DNA from: Azonexus sp. R2A61
Lineage (GTDB): Bacteria > Pseudomonadota > Gammaproteobacteria > Burkholderiales > Rhodocyclaceae
NCBI RefSeq assembly: GCF_021401135.1
Contig: NZ_JACBFO010000004.1
Location: 359,132 to 423,131 of the forward strand
Direction: 5' to 3'
Length of the DNA: 64,000 nucleotides
Shown: in pieces, positions 8,210-16,614 of the stretch
Numbering within the stretch: position 1 is the stretch's first letter
Layout of the letters: the number at the start of each line of letters is the position of its first letter
The notes under the pieces: generated by a model
What the model was told of the DNA's origin: nothing
Database searches by the model: none
Seen by the model: only the letters and a program-made list of their open reading frames with translations
Translations under genes and position numbers: made by a program

Positions 8210-9523
8210 ATGAAAAGGGCGTATTGCTTGTTGAGCGCGGGCTTGCTGCTGGGCGTTTCCAGCGTTGCGCAGGCAGATTCGACGACGGACAGGGCGCATG
8301 GCCTGTTGACCGGTGGCCAGGGTCGGGCAGCGTTCGAACTGCTCGAGCCGCTGGAGAGCGAGCGGGCAGGCGATGAAAATTATGACTTCCTGCTTGGTCT
8401 GGCGGCTTTGGAGATCGGCCAGAATACGCGGGCAGTCTTCGCGCTGGAACGGGTGCTGGCGGTCAACCCGGGTAATTTGCGGGCGCGCGCCGAAATCGGC
8501 CGGGCTTATCTGGCACTCGGCGAGGTCGAAACGGCCCGCCAGGAATTCGAGAACGTGCGCAAGCAGGGGGTGCCGGCCGACGTGTCGTTGACGCTCGACC
8601 GTTACATCGCTGCGGCGCGACGGGTCGAGGACCGCAGCAAGCCTTCACTCAATGGCTTCCTGGAAGCGCAGATCGGTTACGACACGAACGTCAATGTCGG
8701 GCCGAACAAGAATTCGGTGGTGATTCCCGGCCTCAGTGCGACGCCGGCAATACTTTCCCCGGACAGCAAGGCCAACCGCGATGGGTTTGGCAGCCTGGCC
8801 GGCGGCGTGGGCGGGCGCCTGCCGCTGAGCGAAAATCTGGCCCTGCTTGCGGGCGTCAACGGGACGACGCGGGTCAATCAGCACAAGGAACAGTTCGATA
8901 TCGCCAACTACGATGCCAACGCCGGCCTCGTGTTCACCTCCGGGCAACATGTGGCGACGCTGATGGCCCAGTACGGCGGGGTCAATGTCGACGACCGGAA
9001 ATATCGCTCCGTCGGCGGGTTGACCGGGCAATGGCAGTACAACATCGATGCACGCAATCAGTTCAGCACCTTCGTCCAGTACGGCAAGCTGAACTACGAG
9101 CGTGAGAAGGTCCGCGATGCCGACCGCTGGGTTGCTGGCGCCGCCTATGCTTACCTGTGGCGCAATGCGGCGGTGCTTTTCGGCAGCCTTTACGGCGTTG
9201 GCGAGCGGGCTGACGCCGATATTGCCCGTTACCTCGGTTTCAACGGCCTCGGCATTCGCCTGGGCGGCAAGGCGAACCTCAGCGAGAAAACGACATTGTT
9301 CGGTGGCGCTTCGTTCGAATACCGTCGTCACCTGGAAACCGATCCCTCGTTCCTGGTCACGCGAACCGACCAGCAGTACGGCCTGGTCGCCGGTACGACC
9401 TATGCATTTGCCAGGGAATGGACATTGACGCCGCAGATCAGCCTGACGGCGAACCGTTCGAATACGGCCTTGAATGAATATCACCGCGCGATCGTCTCCC
9501 TGGCGATCCGGCGCGAATTCTGA
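8210..9523 (+). CDS. TPR plus outer-membrane beta-barrel protein, Slam/DUF560-like
   Basis: Predicted outer-membrane protein of 437 residues. A signal peptide (1-22, ending AQA) is followed by two to three TPR-like helical repeats (about 25-140) and then an amphipathic beta-strand region (about 145-437) starting with GYDTNVN and ending in Phe, as expected for BAM-inserted barrels. N-terminal TPR plus C-terminal barrel, with YDTNVN near the first strand, is the design of Slam/DUF560 (type XI secretion) proteins, which move lipoproteins or TbpB-like cargo to the cell surface. ATG 8210 is preferred over GTG 8198: TGAGGA lies 5 bases upstream of it and the signal peptide then starts MKR. It is flanked on both sides by FecR-domain genes. 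A non-secretory porin is the alternative. Confidence 0.75.
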   Translation: MKRAYCLLSAGLLLGVSSVAQADSTTDRAHGLLTGGQGRAAFELLEPLESERAGDENYDFLLGLAALEIGQNTRAVFALERVLAVNPGNLRARAEIGRAYLALGEVETARQEFENVRKQGVPADVSLTLDRYIAAARRVEDRSKPSLNGFLEAQIGYDTNVNVGPNKNSVVIPGLSATPAILSPDSKANRDGFGSLAGGVGGRLPLSENLALLAGVNGTTRVNQHKEQFDIANYDANAGLVFTSGQHVATLMAQYGGVNVDDRKYRSVGGLTGQWQYNIDARNQFSTFVQYGKLNYEREKVRDADRWVAGAAYAYLWRNAAVLFGSLYGVGERADADIARYLGFNGLGIRLGGKANLSEKTTLFGGASFEYRRHLETDPSFLVTRTDQQYGLVAGTTYAFAREWTLTPQISLTANRSNTALNEYHRAIVSLAIRREF

Positions 9524-9536
9524 ACGGAGTCCCGTC

Positions 9537-10856
9537 ATGCGTCAGTTGCTTTCGATTCTTCTCGGTCTGTTCTCCGTCTCGGCGCTGGCCGCCGGTTCGG
9601 TACGGCTCGACTTCGTCGCCGGCCCGGTATCCATCGTCGCGTCGGGGGGGCAGGAACGTTCAGCCAGCCGGGGAACCGCGGTCGTGCCGGGTGAAACGGT
9701 GCGCACCGGCAGCGAGGGCCGGGCCCAGTTGCGCTTTGATGACGGTGCGGTGGTGTCGCTGCAACCGAACAGCGATTTCCGCATCGACGATTACCGCTTT
9801 TCCGGTGCTTCCGATGGTCAGGAGCGTGCACTGTTCACCCTGCTCCGGGGCGGTCTGCGGACCTTGACCGGCATCGTCGGTCGCAGTCAGCGGGAGAGCT
9901 ACCGGATGACCACCTCGGTGGCGACCATCGGCATCCGCGGAACCGAATACACGCTGGCGTATCTCGATAGCGACGCGATTGCCGTGGCTACCGGCGAGGG
10001 GGCGATCGAGGTGTGCAACGGCAGCGGCTGTTCGACACTGGCCAGCGGCGACTCCGCGGTGGTGCGCGGTCGTGACGGCGAGCCCCGGCGCGTCGCTTTC
10101 CGGCCCCGCCTCGATCCCACACCGCCGCCGCCGGATGCGATGCCGCTGTTCGCGTCGATGGCGTCGCGGCGTCCCGATGGTTCGGTCAATGTCAATCAGG
10201 GCAATTTACAGTCGGGGCCGGGTTATGCCTTTCAGGGGGCACATGGCAACGTGGTGGTGGTGTCGACGATGGTCGATGGCGTGGCATCGCTGGCCGACGG
10301 CAATCAATTGACCCATGTCGCCAGCGGTAGCAATTTCTTCCAGTCGCTGGTCGCCGGCGAATCGGGAGGCGACGGCGTGATGGGGTGGGGGCGTTGGGCT
10401 TCGGCAACGGATCAGGCGAGTTCGACCCTGACCGATCTGCATTATGTGGTCGGCCAGCCGACGCCTGCGGCAGGTCTGACGGCGCTGAGCGGAACGACCG
10501 TGACCTATTCGAACATCGTCGGTGCGACCACCCCGACCTGTGCCGGTTGCACCGGTACGCCGACCTTTCAGGGGCCGTCCTCGGGCAGTCTGACGGCGGT
10601 CTTCGGGGCTGCGACGATGCAGGTCTCGATGTCGCTGGACATCACGATGAATGCATCGCCGATGACCATTACCGCCACCACCGGTTCGACGCCGGTGCCG
10701 ATCGCGTCGACCTTCACCTGGGATCCCGGCTACATCTACAGCGGTACGTCCGGCTCGGGGCAGTTCAGCGGGGTCAATGCCTCGCACGCCGGCGCGACCT
10801 ACAGCACCTATGCCGGCGGCGGTTTCGTTTCCGGGGCGGTGGTGTTGTCGCGCTAG
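9537..10856 (+). CDS. FecR-domain protein with beta-rich C-terminal domain (possible Slam cargo)
   Basis: A 439-residue exported protein. Signal peptide 1-19 (ending ALAA), FecR domain about 25-165 with VATIGIRGTEY as in the first FecR protein, a Pro-rich linker near 200, then about 210 residues of Gly/Ser/Thr-rich beta sequence. That C-terminal part includes GWGRW (near 283), LHYVVG (near 301), and a final Gly-rich repeat ending GGGFVSGAVVLSR. The closing pattern (phi-x-G-x-N-A... Y-x-x-x-GGG-x-x-x-GA) resembles the small C-terminal barrel of TbpB-like proteins handled by Slam/type XI systems; that is my reading, not a proven match. Two cysteines in CAGC (near 338) are notable. The gene's stop codon overlaps that of folA (CTAG). 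Confidence 0.78.
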   Translation: MRQLLSILLGLFSVSALAAGSVRLDFVAGPVSIVASGGQERSASRGTAVVPGETVRTGSEGRAQLRFDDGAVVSLQPNSDFRIDDYRFSGASDGQERALFTLLRGGLRTLTGIVGRSQRESYRMTTSVATIGIRGTEYTLAYLDSDAIAVATGEGAIEVCNGSGCSTLASGDSAVVRGRDGEPRRVAFRPRLDPTPPPPDAMPLFASMASRRPDGSVNVNQGNLQSGPGYAFQGAHGNVVVVSTMVDGVASLADGNQLTHVASGSNFFQSLVAGESGGDGVMGWGRWASATDQASSTLTDLHYVVGQPTPAAGLTALSGTTVTYSNIVGATTPTCAGCTGTPTFQGPSSGSLTAVFGAATMQVSMSLDITMNASPMTITATTGSTPVPIASTFTWDPGYIYSGTSGSGQFSGVNASHAGATYSTYAGGGFVSGAVVLSR

Positions 10857-11329
10857 CGGCGTCGATAGGTCTTGAAGGTACAGCCGGTGCCGGGCCGTTC
10901 CATCTGTACGGTCCAGGTCGTCGCGTCGATCTCCGGGAACCGGGCATCGCCGTCCGGAGCCAGGTCGACTTCGGTGATTTCCAGGCGGTTCGCCAGCCCG
11001 ATTGCCTGGGCGTAAATCTCCGCGCCACCGATGACGAACAGCACTTCTGCGGTCGACGCCAGGCGCAGGGCATTTTCCAGCGAATCGGCGAGCTCAGCCC
11101 CGGTCGCGACGTAGTCCGGCTGCCGGCTGATCACGATGTTGCGCCGCCCGGGGAGCGGGCGGAAGCGTTCGGGAAGGGATTCCCAGGTCTTGCGCCCCAT
11201 CAGCACTGCGTGACCGGCAGTCAGCGCCTTGAAGTGCGCCATGTCTTCGGGAATGTTCCACAGCAGCTGGTTGTCCTTGCCGATGACGCCGTTGCTGGCG
11301 ACGGCTGCGATCAGAATGATTTCCGGCAT
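10853..11329 (-). CDS. folA: Dihydrofolate reductase
   Basis: Reduces dihydrofolate to tetrahydrofolate with NADPH; this recycles the dihydrofolate made by ThyA. The 158 residues match the bacterial enzyme. The active-site acid is D29 in IPEDMAHF, and MGRKTWESLP and VIGGAEIY (NADPH and folate contacts) are intact. It is the last gene of a thyA-pgi-folA run on the minus strand, 2 bases after pgi. The stop codon overlaps the stop of the convergent FecR gene by 4 bases. A TGCGGTCGAC word lies at 11048-11057. Confidence 0.96.
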   Translation of the reverse strand: MPEIILIAAVASNGVIGKDNQLLWNIPEDMAHFKALTAGHAVLMGRKTWESLPERFRPLPGRRNIVISRQPDYVATGAELADSLENALRLASTAEVLFVIGGAEIYAQAIGLANRLEITEVDLAPDGDARFPEIDATTWTVQMERPGTGCTFKTYRRR

Positions 11330-11331
11330 GT

Positions 11332-12927
11332 TCAGGCTCCGTTGGCGCGCAGATGCTCGACCAGCCCGCGCGTCGAGGCATCCAGTCCCGTCGTCTCGGC
11401 TTCACCCCGTAATACGGGGGCGAGTCGACTGGCCATCTGCTTGCCCAGTTCGACGCCCCACTGATCGAAGGCGTTGAGATGCCACAAAACGCCCAGGCTG
11501 AACACCTTGTGTTCGTAGAGGGCAATCAGCTGGCCCAGCGTGAATGGCGTCAGTTCCGGAAGCAGTAGTGTGGTCGAGGCCTGGTTGCCCGGGAAGCTGC
11601 GGTACGGGACCAGCGCCTCGGTGACGCCGGCTGCCCGTACTTCGTCGGCGGTAAGGCCGAACGCCAGTGCCGACGATTGGGCCAGACAGTTGGCCAGGAG
11701 CCCGTTGTGGTGGCCGGCAAGCGGGAAGTCGGCACGGGCCAGGGCGATGAAGTCGCAGGCGACGGCTTCGCTGCCCTGGTGCAGCAGCTGAAAGAAGGAA
11801 TGTTGGCCGTTGGTGCCGGCAGCCCCCCACAAGACCGGGTTGGTCGCATGGCCGACGGCCATGCCGTCACGGTCGATCCGCTTGCCGTTGCTTTCCATCT
11901 CCAGTTGCTGCAGATGGTCGGGCAGCAAGGCGAGCGAATGGCTGTAGGGGTAGATGCCGTGGCTGCGGGTGCCCAGGAAACAGGTGTTCCACAGGGTCAG
12001 CAATGCCAGGGTCAGCGGCAGGTTGTCGGTGGCCGGGGCCGTGAAGAAGTGCTCGTCCATGTCGCGCGCACCGGCCAGCAACTGCCGGAAATTGCCGAAG
12101 CCGATGGCCAGTGCGATCGGCAGTCCGATCGCCGACCACAGCGAGAAGCGGCCGCCGATCGAATCGCGGAAAGGAAAGACGTTGGCCGGCGCGATGCCGA
12201 ACGCGGCGGTGGCGTCGAGATTGGTCGAGGCGGCCGCGAAATGCGCAGCAATCGCAGCCGGGTCGCCGAAGGCCGTAAGCAGCCAGTCGCGCGCCGTGCG
12301 CGCGTTGGTCATCGTCTCCTGTGTCGTGAAGGTCTTGCTGGCGACGATGAACAGCGTCGTGCGCGGGTTCAGTCCGGCCAGGGTACCGGCCAGGTCTGCG
12401 CCATCCAGATTGGCGACGAAGTGGACGCGCAGGTCCGGCTGTTGGAAGGCGGACAGGGCCCGGACCGCCATGCGCGGGCCGAGGTCGGAACCGCCGATGC
12501 CGATATTCACGATGTCGGTGATCCGTTCGCCGCCGTGACCCCGCCAGCGGCCGCTGTGGATGTCGTCGCAGAAGCGCTCCATGCGGGCCAGGACGTCGCG
12601 GATGTCGGCAGGCGCACGGTCGCCGGCGCGCAGCAGGGTGTGCTCGACGGCCCGGCCTTCCGTATGGTTGATGGCTTCGCCACGGCGCATGCGCTCGATC
12701 CAGCCTTGCCAGTCGCGGGATTCGGCAAACTTGCGCAGCAAGTTCAGGGTTTCGCCATTCAGCCGCTGCTTGGAAAAGTCGAGCAGCAACCGGTCGTGGC
12801 GCAAGGAAAAATGCCGGAAACGATCCGGGTCGGCGGCGAACAGGTCGCGGAGGTGATACGTCGCGATGGCTGCGCCCTGAACGGTCAGTGCCAGCCAGAG
12901 CGGTTGGGAGGTCAGTCGCTCGCTCAT
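11332..12927 (-). CDS. pgi: Glucose-6-phosphate isomerase
   Basis: Interconverts glucose 6-phosphate and fructose 6-phosphate in glycolysis and gluconeogenesis. The 531 residues fit the bacterial PGI family. Visible family signatures include GIGGSDLGP (sugar-phosphate binding), RDSIGGRFSLWSAIGL, GTRSHG and the C-terminal QWGVELGKQMA block. It sits between thyA and folA, with only 6 and 2 bases between genes, so the three are almost certainly one transcript, although PGI has no direct tie to folate metabolism. Confidence 0.96.
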   Translation of the reverse strand: MSERLTSQPLWLALTVQGAAIATYHLRDLFAADPDRFRHFSLRHDRLLLDFSKQRLNGETLNLLRKFAESRDWQGWIERMRRGEAINHTEGRAVEHTLLRAGDRAPADIRDVLARMERFCDDIHSGRWRGHGGERITDIVNIGIGGSDLGPRMAVRALSAFQQPDLRVHFVANLDGADLAGTLAGLNPRTTLFIVASKTFTTQETMTNARTARDWLLTAFGDPAAIAAHFAAASTNLDATAAFGIAPANVFPFRDSIGGRFSLWSAIGLPIALAIGFGNFRQLLAGARDMDEHFFTAPATDNLPLTLALLTLWNTCFLGTRSHGIYPYSHSLALLPDHLQQLEMESNGKRIDRDGMAVGHATNPVLWGAAGTNGQHSFFQLLHQGSEAVACDFIALARADFPLAGHHNGLLANCLAQSSALAFGLTADEVRAAGVTEALVPYRSFPGNQASTTLLLPELTPFTLGQLIALYEHKVFSLGVLWHLNAFDQWGVELGKQMASRLAPVLRGEAETTGLDASTRGLVEHLRANGA

Positions 12928-12933
12928 GTCGTC

Positions 12934-13728
12934 TCAGACGGCCACCGGGGCCGGAATGTGCGGGTGCGGATCGTAGCCTTCCAGCCGGAAGTCCTCGAAT
13001 TTGAACGAAAAGATGTCGTCGACCGCAGGATTGATCCACATCGTCGGCAAGGCCCTCGGCTCGCGCGACAACTGCAGGCGTGCCTGCTCGAAATGGTTGG
13101 CGTACAGATGTGCGTCGCCGAAGCTATGAACGAAATCACCCGGTCGGTAGCCGCAGACCTGCGCCAGCATCATCGTCAGCAGCGCGTAGCTGGCGATGTT
13201 GAACGGCACGCCGAGAAAGATGTCGGCGCTGCGCTGGTACAGCTGGCAGGAAAGCTTGCCGTCGGCGACGTAGAACTGGAACAGGCAGTGGCAGGGCGGC
13301 AGCGCCATGTTATCCACGTCGCCGGGGTTCCAGGCCGACACGATGTGCCGGCGCGAATCCGGATTGTGCTTGAGGTTGTGTACCAGTTGCGCGATCTGGT
13401 CGATCAGTCGTCCGTCGGGCGTTTCCCAGCGGCGCCACTGCTTGCCGTATACCGGGCCGAGGTCGCCGTTTTCGTCGGCCCATTCATCCCAGATGCGGAC
13501 ACCGTTTTCCTTCAGGTAGGCGATGTTGGTGTCGCCTTGCAGGAACCACAGCAGTTCGTGAATGATCGACTTCAGGTGCAGCTTCTTGGTGGTCAGCGCC
13601 GGAAATCCCCGGGCGAGGTCGAAACGCATTTGCCAGCCGAAAACCGAGCGGGTGCCGGTCCCGGTACGGTCGGATTTGTCGTGACCATGTTCGAGAACAT
13701 GGCGCATCAGATCGAGATATGGCTGCAT
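12934..13728 (-). CDS. thyA: Thymidylate synthase
   Basis: Methylates dUMP to dTMP with methylene-tetrahydrofolate. The 264 residues are exactly the E. coli-type length when ATG 13728 is used ([11 protein letters not shown]); the frame runs 21 codons further upstream but that part is not conserved. The catalytic cysteine is in [12 protein letters not shown] (near 146) and RSADIFLG and the C-terminal APVAV end are present. There is no clear Shine-Dalgarno before the start. First gene of thyA-pgi-folA. A TGCGGTCGAC word, extended as GCAGGATTG, is at 13018-13027. Confidence 0.96.
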   Translation of the reverse strand: MQPYLDLMRHVLEHGHDKSDRTGTGTRSVFGWQMRFDLARGFPALTTKKLHLKSIIHELLWFLQGDTNIAYLKENGVRIWDEWADENGDLGPVYGKQWRRWETPDGRLIDQIAQLVHNLKHNPDSRRHIVSAWNPGDVDNMALPPCHCLFQFYVADGKLSCQLYQRSADIFLGVPFNIASYALLTMMLAQVCGYRPGDFVHSFGDAHLYANHFEQARLQLSREPRALPTMWINPAVDDIFSFKFEDFRLEGYDPHPHIPAPVAV

Positions 13729-13870
13729 GACGGGCGGTGACTGAGGGAATGCCGGTATTGTACATAGGATGAGGCAATTGCCCGCGGTCATGGCGAATGA
13801 TTAGAATGCCGGGATGCGGTCGGGCAACAGGGCAGCCCCGGTCAACGGTCGATCATCGAAAGGAACTGGC

Positions 13871-15406
13871 GTGCTGGGCGGAGTGGGCAGACTGGGTGAT
13901 TTGTTCGGGCAGAAGGAGGGGCATCCGCTGCTGCAGCCGCGGCAGTTGCAGCAGGTCATCGACGAGCTGCCGCGCGACAATGCCTTCAAGGCGCTCGACG
14001 AGATCGCCGGCTGGCTGGAGTCGCTGCTGGCGCTGCCGGACTGCCCTGCCGACCGTCTTCATGAAGCGGCCTGCCGACTGGAGGACGCGGCCGGGCCTCA
14101 CCTGAAACGCTTGAGCCGCGAATACCTGCACACGATTCGCCTGTCGCGCAGCGAGGAAAAACGCCTGTGGACCATCAATTATGGTTTCTGGACCTTGCTG
14201 GCACAGGTTTACGAGCGTGTGCTGCTGATTCCGGGAGAGCGTCCCGAGGCCTTGAAAGGGCTGCTCGGCAGCCTCTGCACCCGGCTCATCTGCGCCTTGC
14301 GCGGCGTCGTCAAGTGGGAACAGTTCCACTACGGGCCGACGCCCGCTGACATCTGGCGTCGCATGGGAAACGCGCTGCTGGTCGCCGAGCAGGCCGGGCA
14401 GGCATCGCGACTGGTCAGCCTTGGTGCGTTGGCGGGCAACAGTTCGCCGACACAGGAATTGCACAAGGCCATCGTCTTCCATGCCGCTTCGCTGGACAGC
14501 CTGCTGCCGCTCGAAATCGAACTCGCCGAACGGATCATCGGCCATTACCTCGGCCTGTTCTCGTTCTCCAGTCAGGCCGTCCATGACAGCGTTTACTGGG
14601 TGGATCTGACGCTGGCTCAGCCACCGCTGAGGATGGCGCAGATGCCGAACGGCGCGCAACCGACCCAGCGTTTCTTCAAGCCGGGAGCGGCGCACGCGGC
14701 GATGCAGGCGGTGCTGGAAAATCTGGAACGAGGGGGCGATATTCCGGCCGACATCGGCCTTGGCGCGCAGTACCCGGTGCGTACGCTACTGCCCGTGCTG
14801 CGCCATCTGTGCGCGTATCTGGCGCCGGTTCCGCCGCAACGGCGGCATGACCGGCATCGCGTCAAGCACCGGATGTCGGTGCTCAGCGGCCTGGTCAATA
14901 CCTTTGTCGTCTTTTCGCGCGAATTCGGCGGTCGACCGGCCGGCTTGCAGATCGAGAGCTGGGTCGTCGAGAACGTCAGCCGCGGCGGTTTTGGTGCCCA
15001 GTTGTCGTCAATTTCCGGCGAATGGCTGAAAGTCGGCGCTTTGCTGGCGATGCAGCCGGATGGCGGCGAGAACTGGCTGCTCGGTTGCATTCGCCGCTAT
15101 CACCGAGACAGCGACAACGAGGCCCGGGTCGGGATTCAGACTCTGGCGCGCGATGTGCTGGCGGTCGAACTGCATTTGCAGGCGGCGTCCAGTTACGCTG
15201 CGGTGGCCGGTACGCCGGCCCTGCTGCTGCGCGACGGGAATGCGCCCGGCGAAATCCGGGTGGTTTTGCCGGCCAGCAGTTTTGATCTGCGCGAGCGTTT
15301 CGACTGTCAGGTCGACGGTTGCCGCCATCAACTCGAAGCACTGGCCTTGCTCGAGCATACGGCGGACTACGATCTGGCGCGCTACCGGATTTCCGTGGCG
15401 CTCTGA
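13871..15406 (+). CDS. Large cytoplasmic protein with PilZ-like C-terminal domain
   Basis: A 511-residue protein without signal peptide or membrane segments; I do not recognise the bulk of it. The N-terminal ~300 residues look helical. Near residue 370-400 there is a basic cluster (HDRHRVKHR) and then, about 30 residues on, VENVSRGGFGAQL. An Arg-rich stretch followed by (D/N)xSxxG is the cyclic-di-GMP-binding signature of PilZ domains, so a c-di-GMP effector is likely. GTG 13871 is chosen since AAAGGA lies 7 bases upstream; ATG-like alternatives upstream have no ribosome-binding site. It is divergent from thyA and convergent with mog. The partner or pathway is unknown; type IV pili (pilBCD at 46-50 kb) are one possible target. 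Confidence 0.7.
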   Translation: MLGGVGRLGDLFGQKEGHPLLQPRQLQQVIDELPRDNAFKALDEIAGWLESLLALPDCPADRLHEAACRLEDAAGPHLKRLSREYLHTIRLSRSEEKRLWTINYGFWTLLAQVYERVLLIPGERPEALKGLLGSLCTRLICALRGVVKWEQFHYGPTPADIWRRMGNALLVAEQAGQASRLVSLGALAGNSSPTQELHKAIVFHAASLDSLLPLEIELAERIIGHYLGLFSFSSQAVHDSVYWVDLTLAQPPLRMAQMPNGAQPTQRFFKPGAAHAAMQAVLENLERGGDIPADIGLGAQYPVRTLLPVLRHLCAYLAPVPPQRRHDRHRVKHRMSVLSGLVNTFVVFSREFGGRPAGLQIESWVVENVSRGGFGAQLSSISGEWLKVGALLAMQPDGGENWLLGCIRRYHRDSDNEARVGIQTLARDVLAVELHLQAASSYAAVAGTPALLLRDGNAPGEIRVVLPASSFDLRERFDCQVDGCRHQLEALALLEHTADYDLARYRISVAL

Positions 15407-15415
15407 CGCAAGGCG

Positions 15416-16009
15416 TCAGCCGGCCGGGCGCTGCGCGGATTTGGGCCGGAAGGCCTTGATCACCGCCGTGTCGGTTTCCACATACGGTCCGCCGATCAGG
15501 TCGATGCAATAGGGGATGGCGGCGAAGATGCCGACGTGGGCGACGCTGCCGTCGGGATTGCGCACGCCTTCCAGTGTTTCCCGGATCGATTTCGGCTGAC
15601 CGGGCAGGTTGACGATCAGCGCTTGCTTGCGAATGACCGCCACCTGGCGTGACAGGATCGCTGTCGGCACGAAGTTCAGGCTGATCCGGCGCATTTCCTC
15701 GCCGAAACCGGGCATTTCCTTGTCGGCGACGGCCAGCGTTGCCTCCGGGGTGACGTCGCGCAGCGCCGGGCCGGTGCCGCCGGTGGTCAGCACCAGGTGA
15801 CAATGCTCGCGGTCGACCAGCTCGACCAGCGTATTTTCGATGCCGGCACGGTCGTCGGCGATCAACCGGGTGACTGCCTGCCAGGGTGAGCACAGGGCGG
15901 CGCCGAGCCATTCCTGCAGGGCCGGGATGCCCTTGTCTTCGTAGATGCCGGTCGAGGCGCGGTCGCTGATCGAGACCAGTCCGACGCGCAGCGTCGCGTC
16001 ATTCGTCAT
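15416..16009 (-). CDS. mog: Molybdopterin adenylyltransferase
   Basis: Adenylates molybdopterin before molybdenum insertion in molybdenum-cofactor synthesis. The 197 residues agree with Mog. The motif TTGGTGPALRDVTPEA (near 84-99) binds the pterin, and LPGQPKSI further on is also a family block. The start overlaps the end of darP by 11 bases, so the two are probably translated from one mRNA. It ends 9 bases from the convergent PilZ-like gene. Confidence 0.93.
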   Translation of the reverse strand: MTNDATLRVGLVSISDRASTGIYEDKGIPALQEWLGAALCSPWQAVTRLIADDRAGIENTLVELVDREHCHLVLTTGGTGPALRDVTPEATLAVADKEMPGFGEEMRRISLNFVPTAILSRQVAVIRKQALIVNLPGQPKSIRETLEGVRNPDGSVAHVGIFAAIPYCIDLIGGPYVETDTAVIKAFRPKSAQRPAG

Positions 16010-16547
16010 CGCCGTGCTCCGTTGCCGGCTCGACGTCAGTCTGCGGCATTCCGTCGAGTTCCTTCAGGGTCTGGAAGATGGCGCGGAAGTTCTTGGGGGG
16101 CTTGCCCGCCTCGTGTTCCTTCAGCGCGTTGCGCCGCAACTGGCGCAATTGCTGCAGGTCGGCAGCCGGCCACAGGGTAGCGATTTCGGCCAGCACGCTT
16201 TCATCTTCGAGAAAACGGAGACGCAAGCGCTCGAGGCGATGCAGGCGCGCCGTTTCGGCGGCGGATTCGCCGCGGACCAGGGCGAGACCGGCACGGATCG
16301 GTTCCTCGTCGACGCCGCGCATCAGTTTGCCGATGTACTGCAATTGCCGCCGCCGCGCGCCGTGCGCGGTGATCTTCTGGCAGTCGCGCACGGCGGCGTA
16401 AAGGCTTTCCGGCAGCTCGATGCGCTTGAGCTGGCCGGGCGACAGGTCGACCAGCTCGGCGCCGAGGTCGCGCAAGGCGTGCATGGCTTCCTTCTGCTTG
16501 GTCTTCGAGGGGCGCGTCGAGTCTTCGACGTAATCGTCTTCTTGCAT
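15999..16547 (-). CDS. darP: Ribosome-associated assembly factor DarP (YjgA, DUF615)
   Basis: Binds late 50S ribosomal subunit precursors and helps complete the peptidyl-transferase region. The protein has 182 residues from ATG 16547 (MQEDDYVEDS); the frame extends 23 codons upstream without conservation. SKTKQKEAMHALRDLG and the LTARRR-like segment KITAHGARRRQLQYIGKLMR are family hallmarks. It faces pmbA across a short divergent spacer (16548-16614), the same pmbA-yjgA pairing seen in E. coli. Confidence 0.93.
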   Translation of the reverse strand: MQEDDYVEDSTRPSKTKQKEAMHALRDLGAELVDLSPGQLKRIELPESLYAAVRDCQKITAHGARRRQLQYIGKLMRGVDEEPIRAGLALVRGESAAETARLHRLERLRLRFLEDESVLAEIATLWPAADLQQLRQLRRNALKEHEAGKPPKNFRAIFQTLKELDGMPQTDVEPATEHGDDE

Positions 16548-16614
16548 GGCTGGGAACGAGTGCGGCAAAAGCGGGCTGCTATGATAACGACTTTTGCCTG
16601 CCGACCTCTCGTCC

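Noticed and set aside
11677..13740. 687-codon plus-strand frame opposite pgi and thyA
   Set aside because: The minus strand encodes two unmistakable enzymes; this is their complement.
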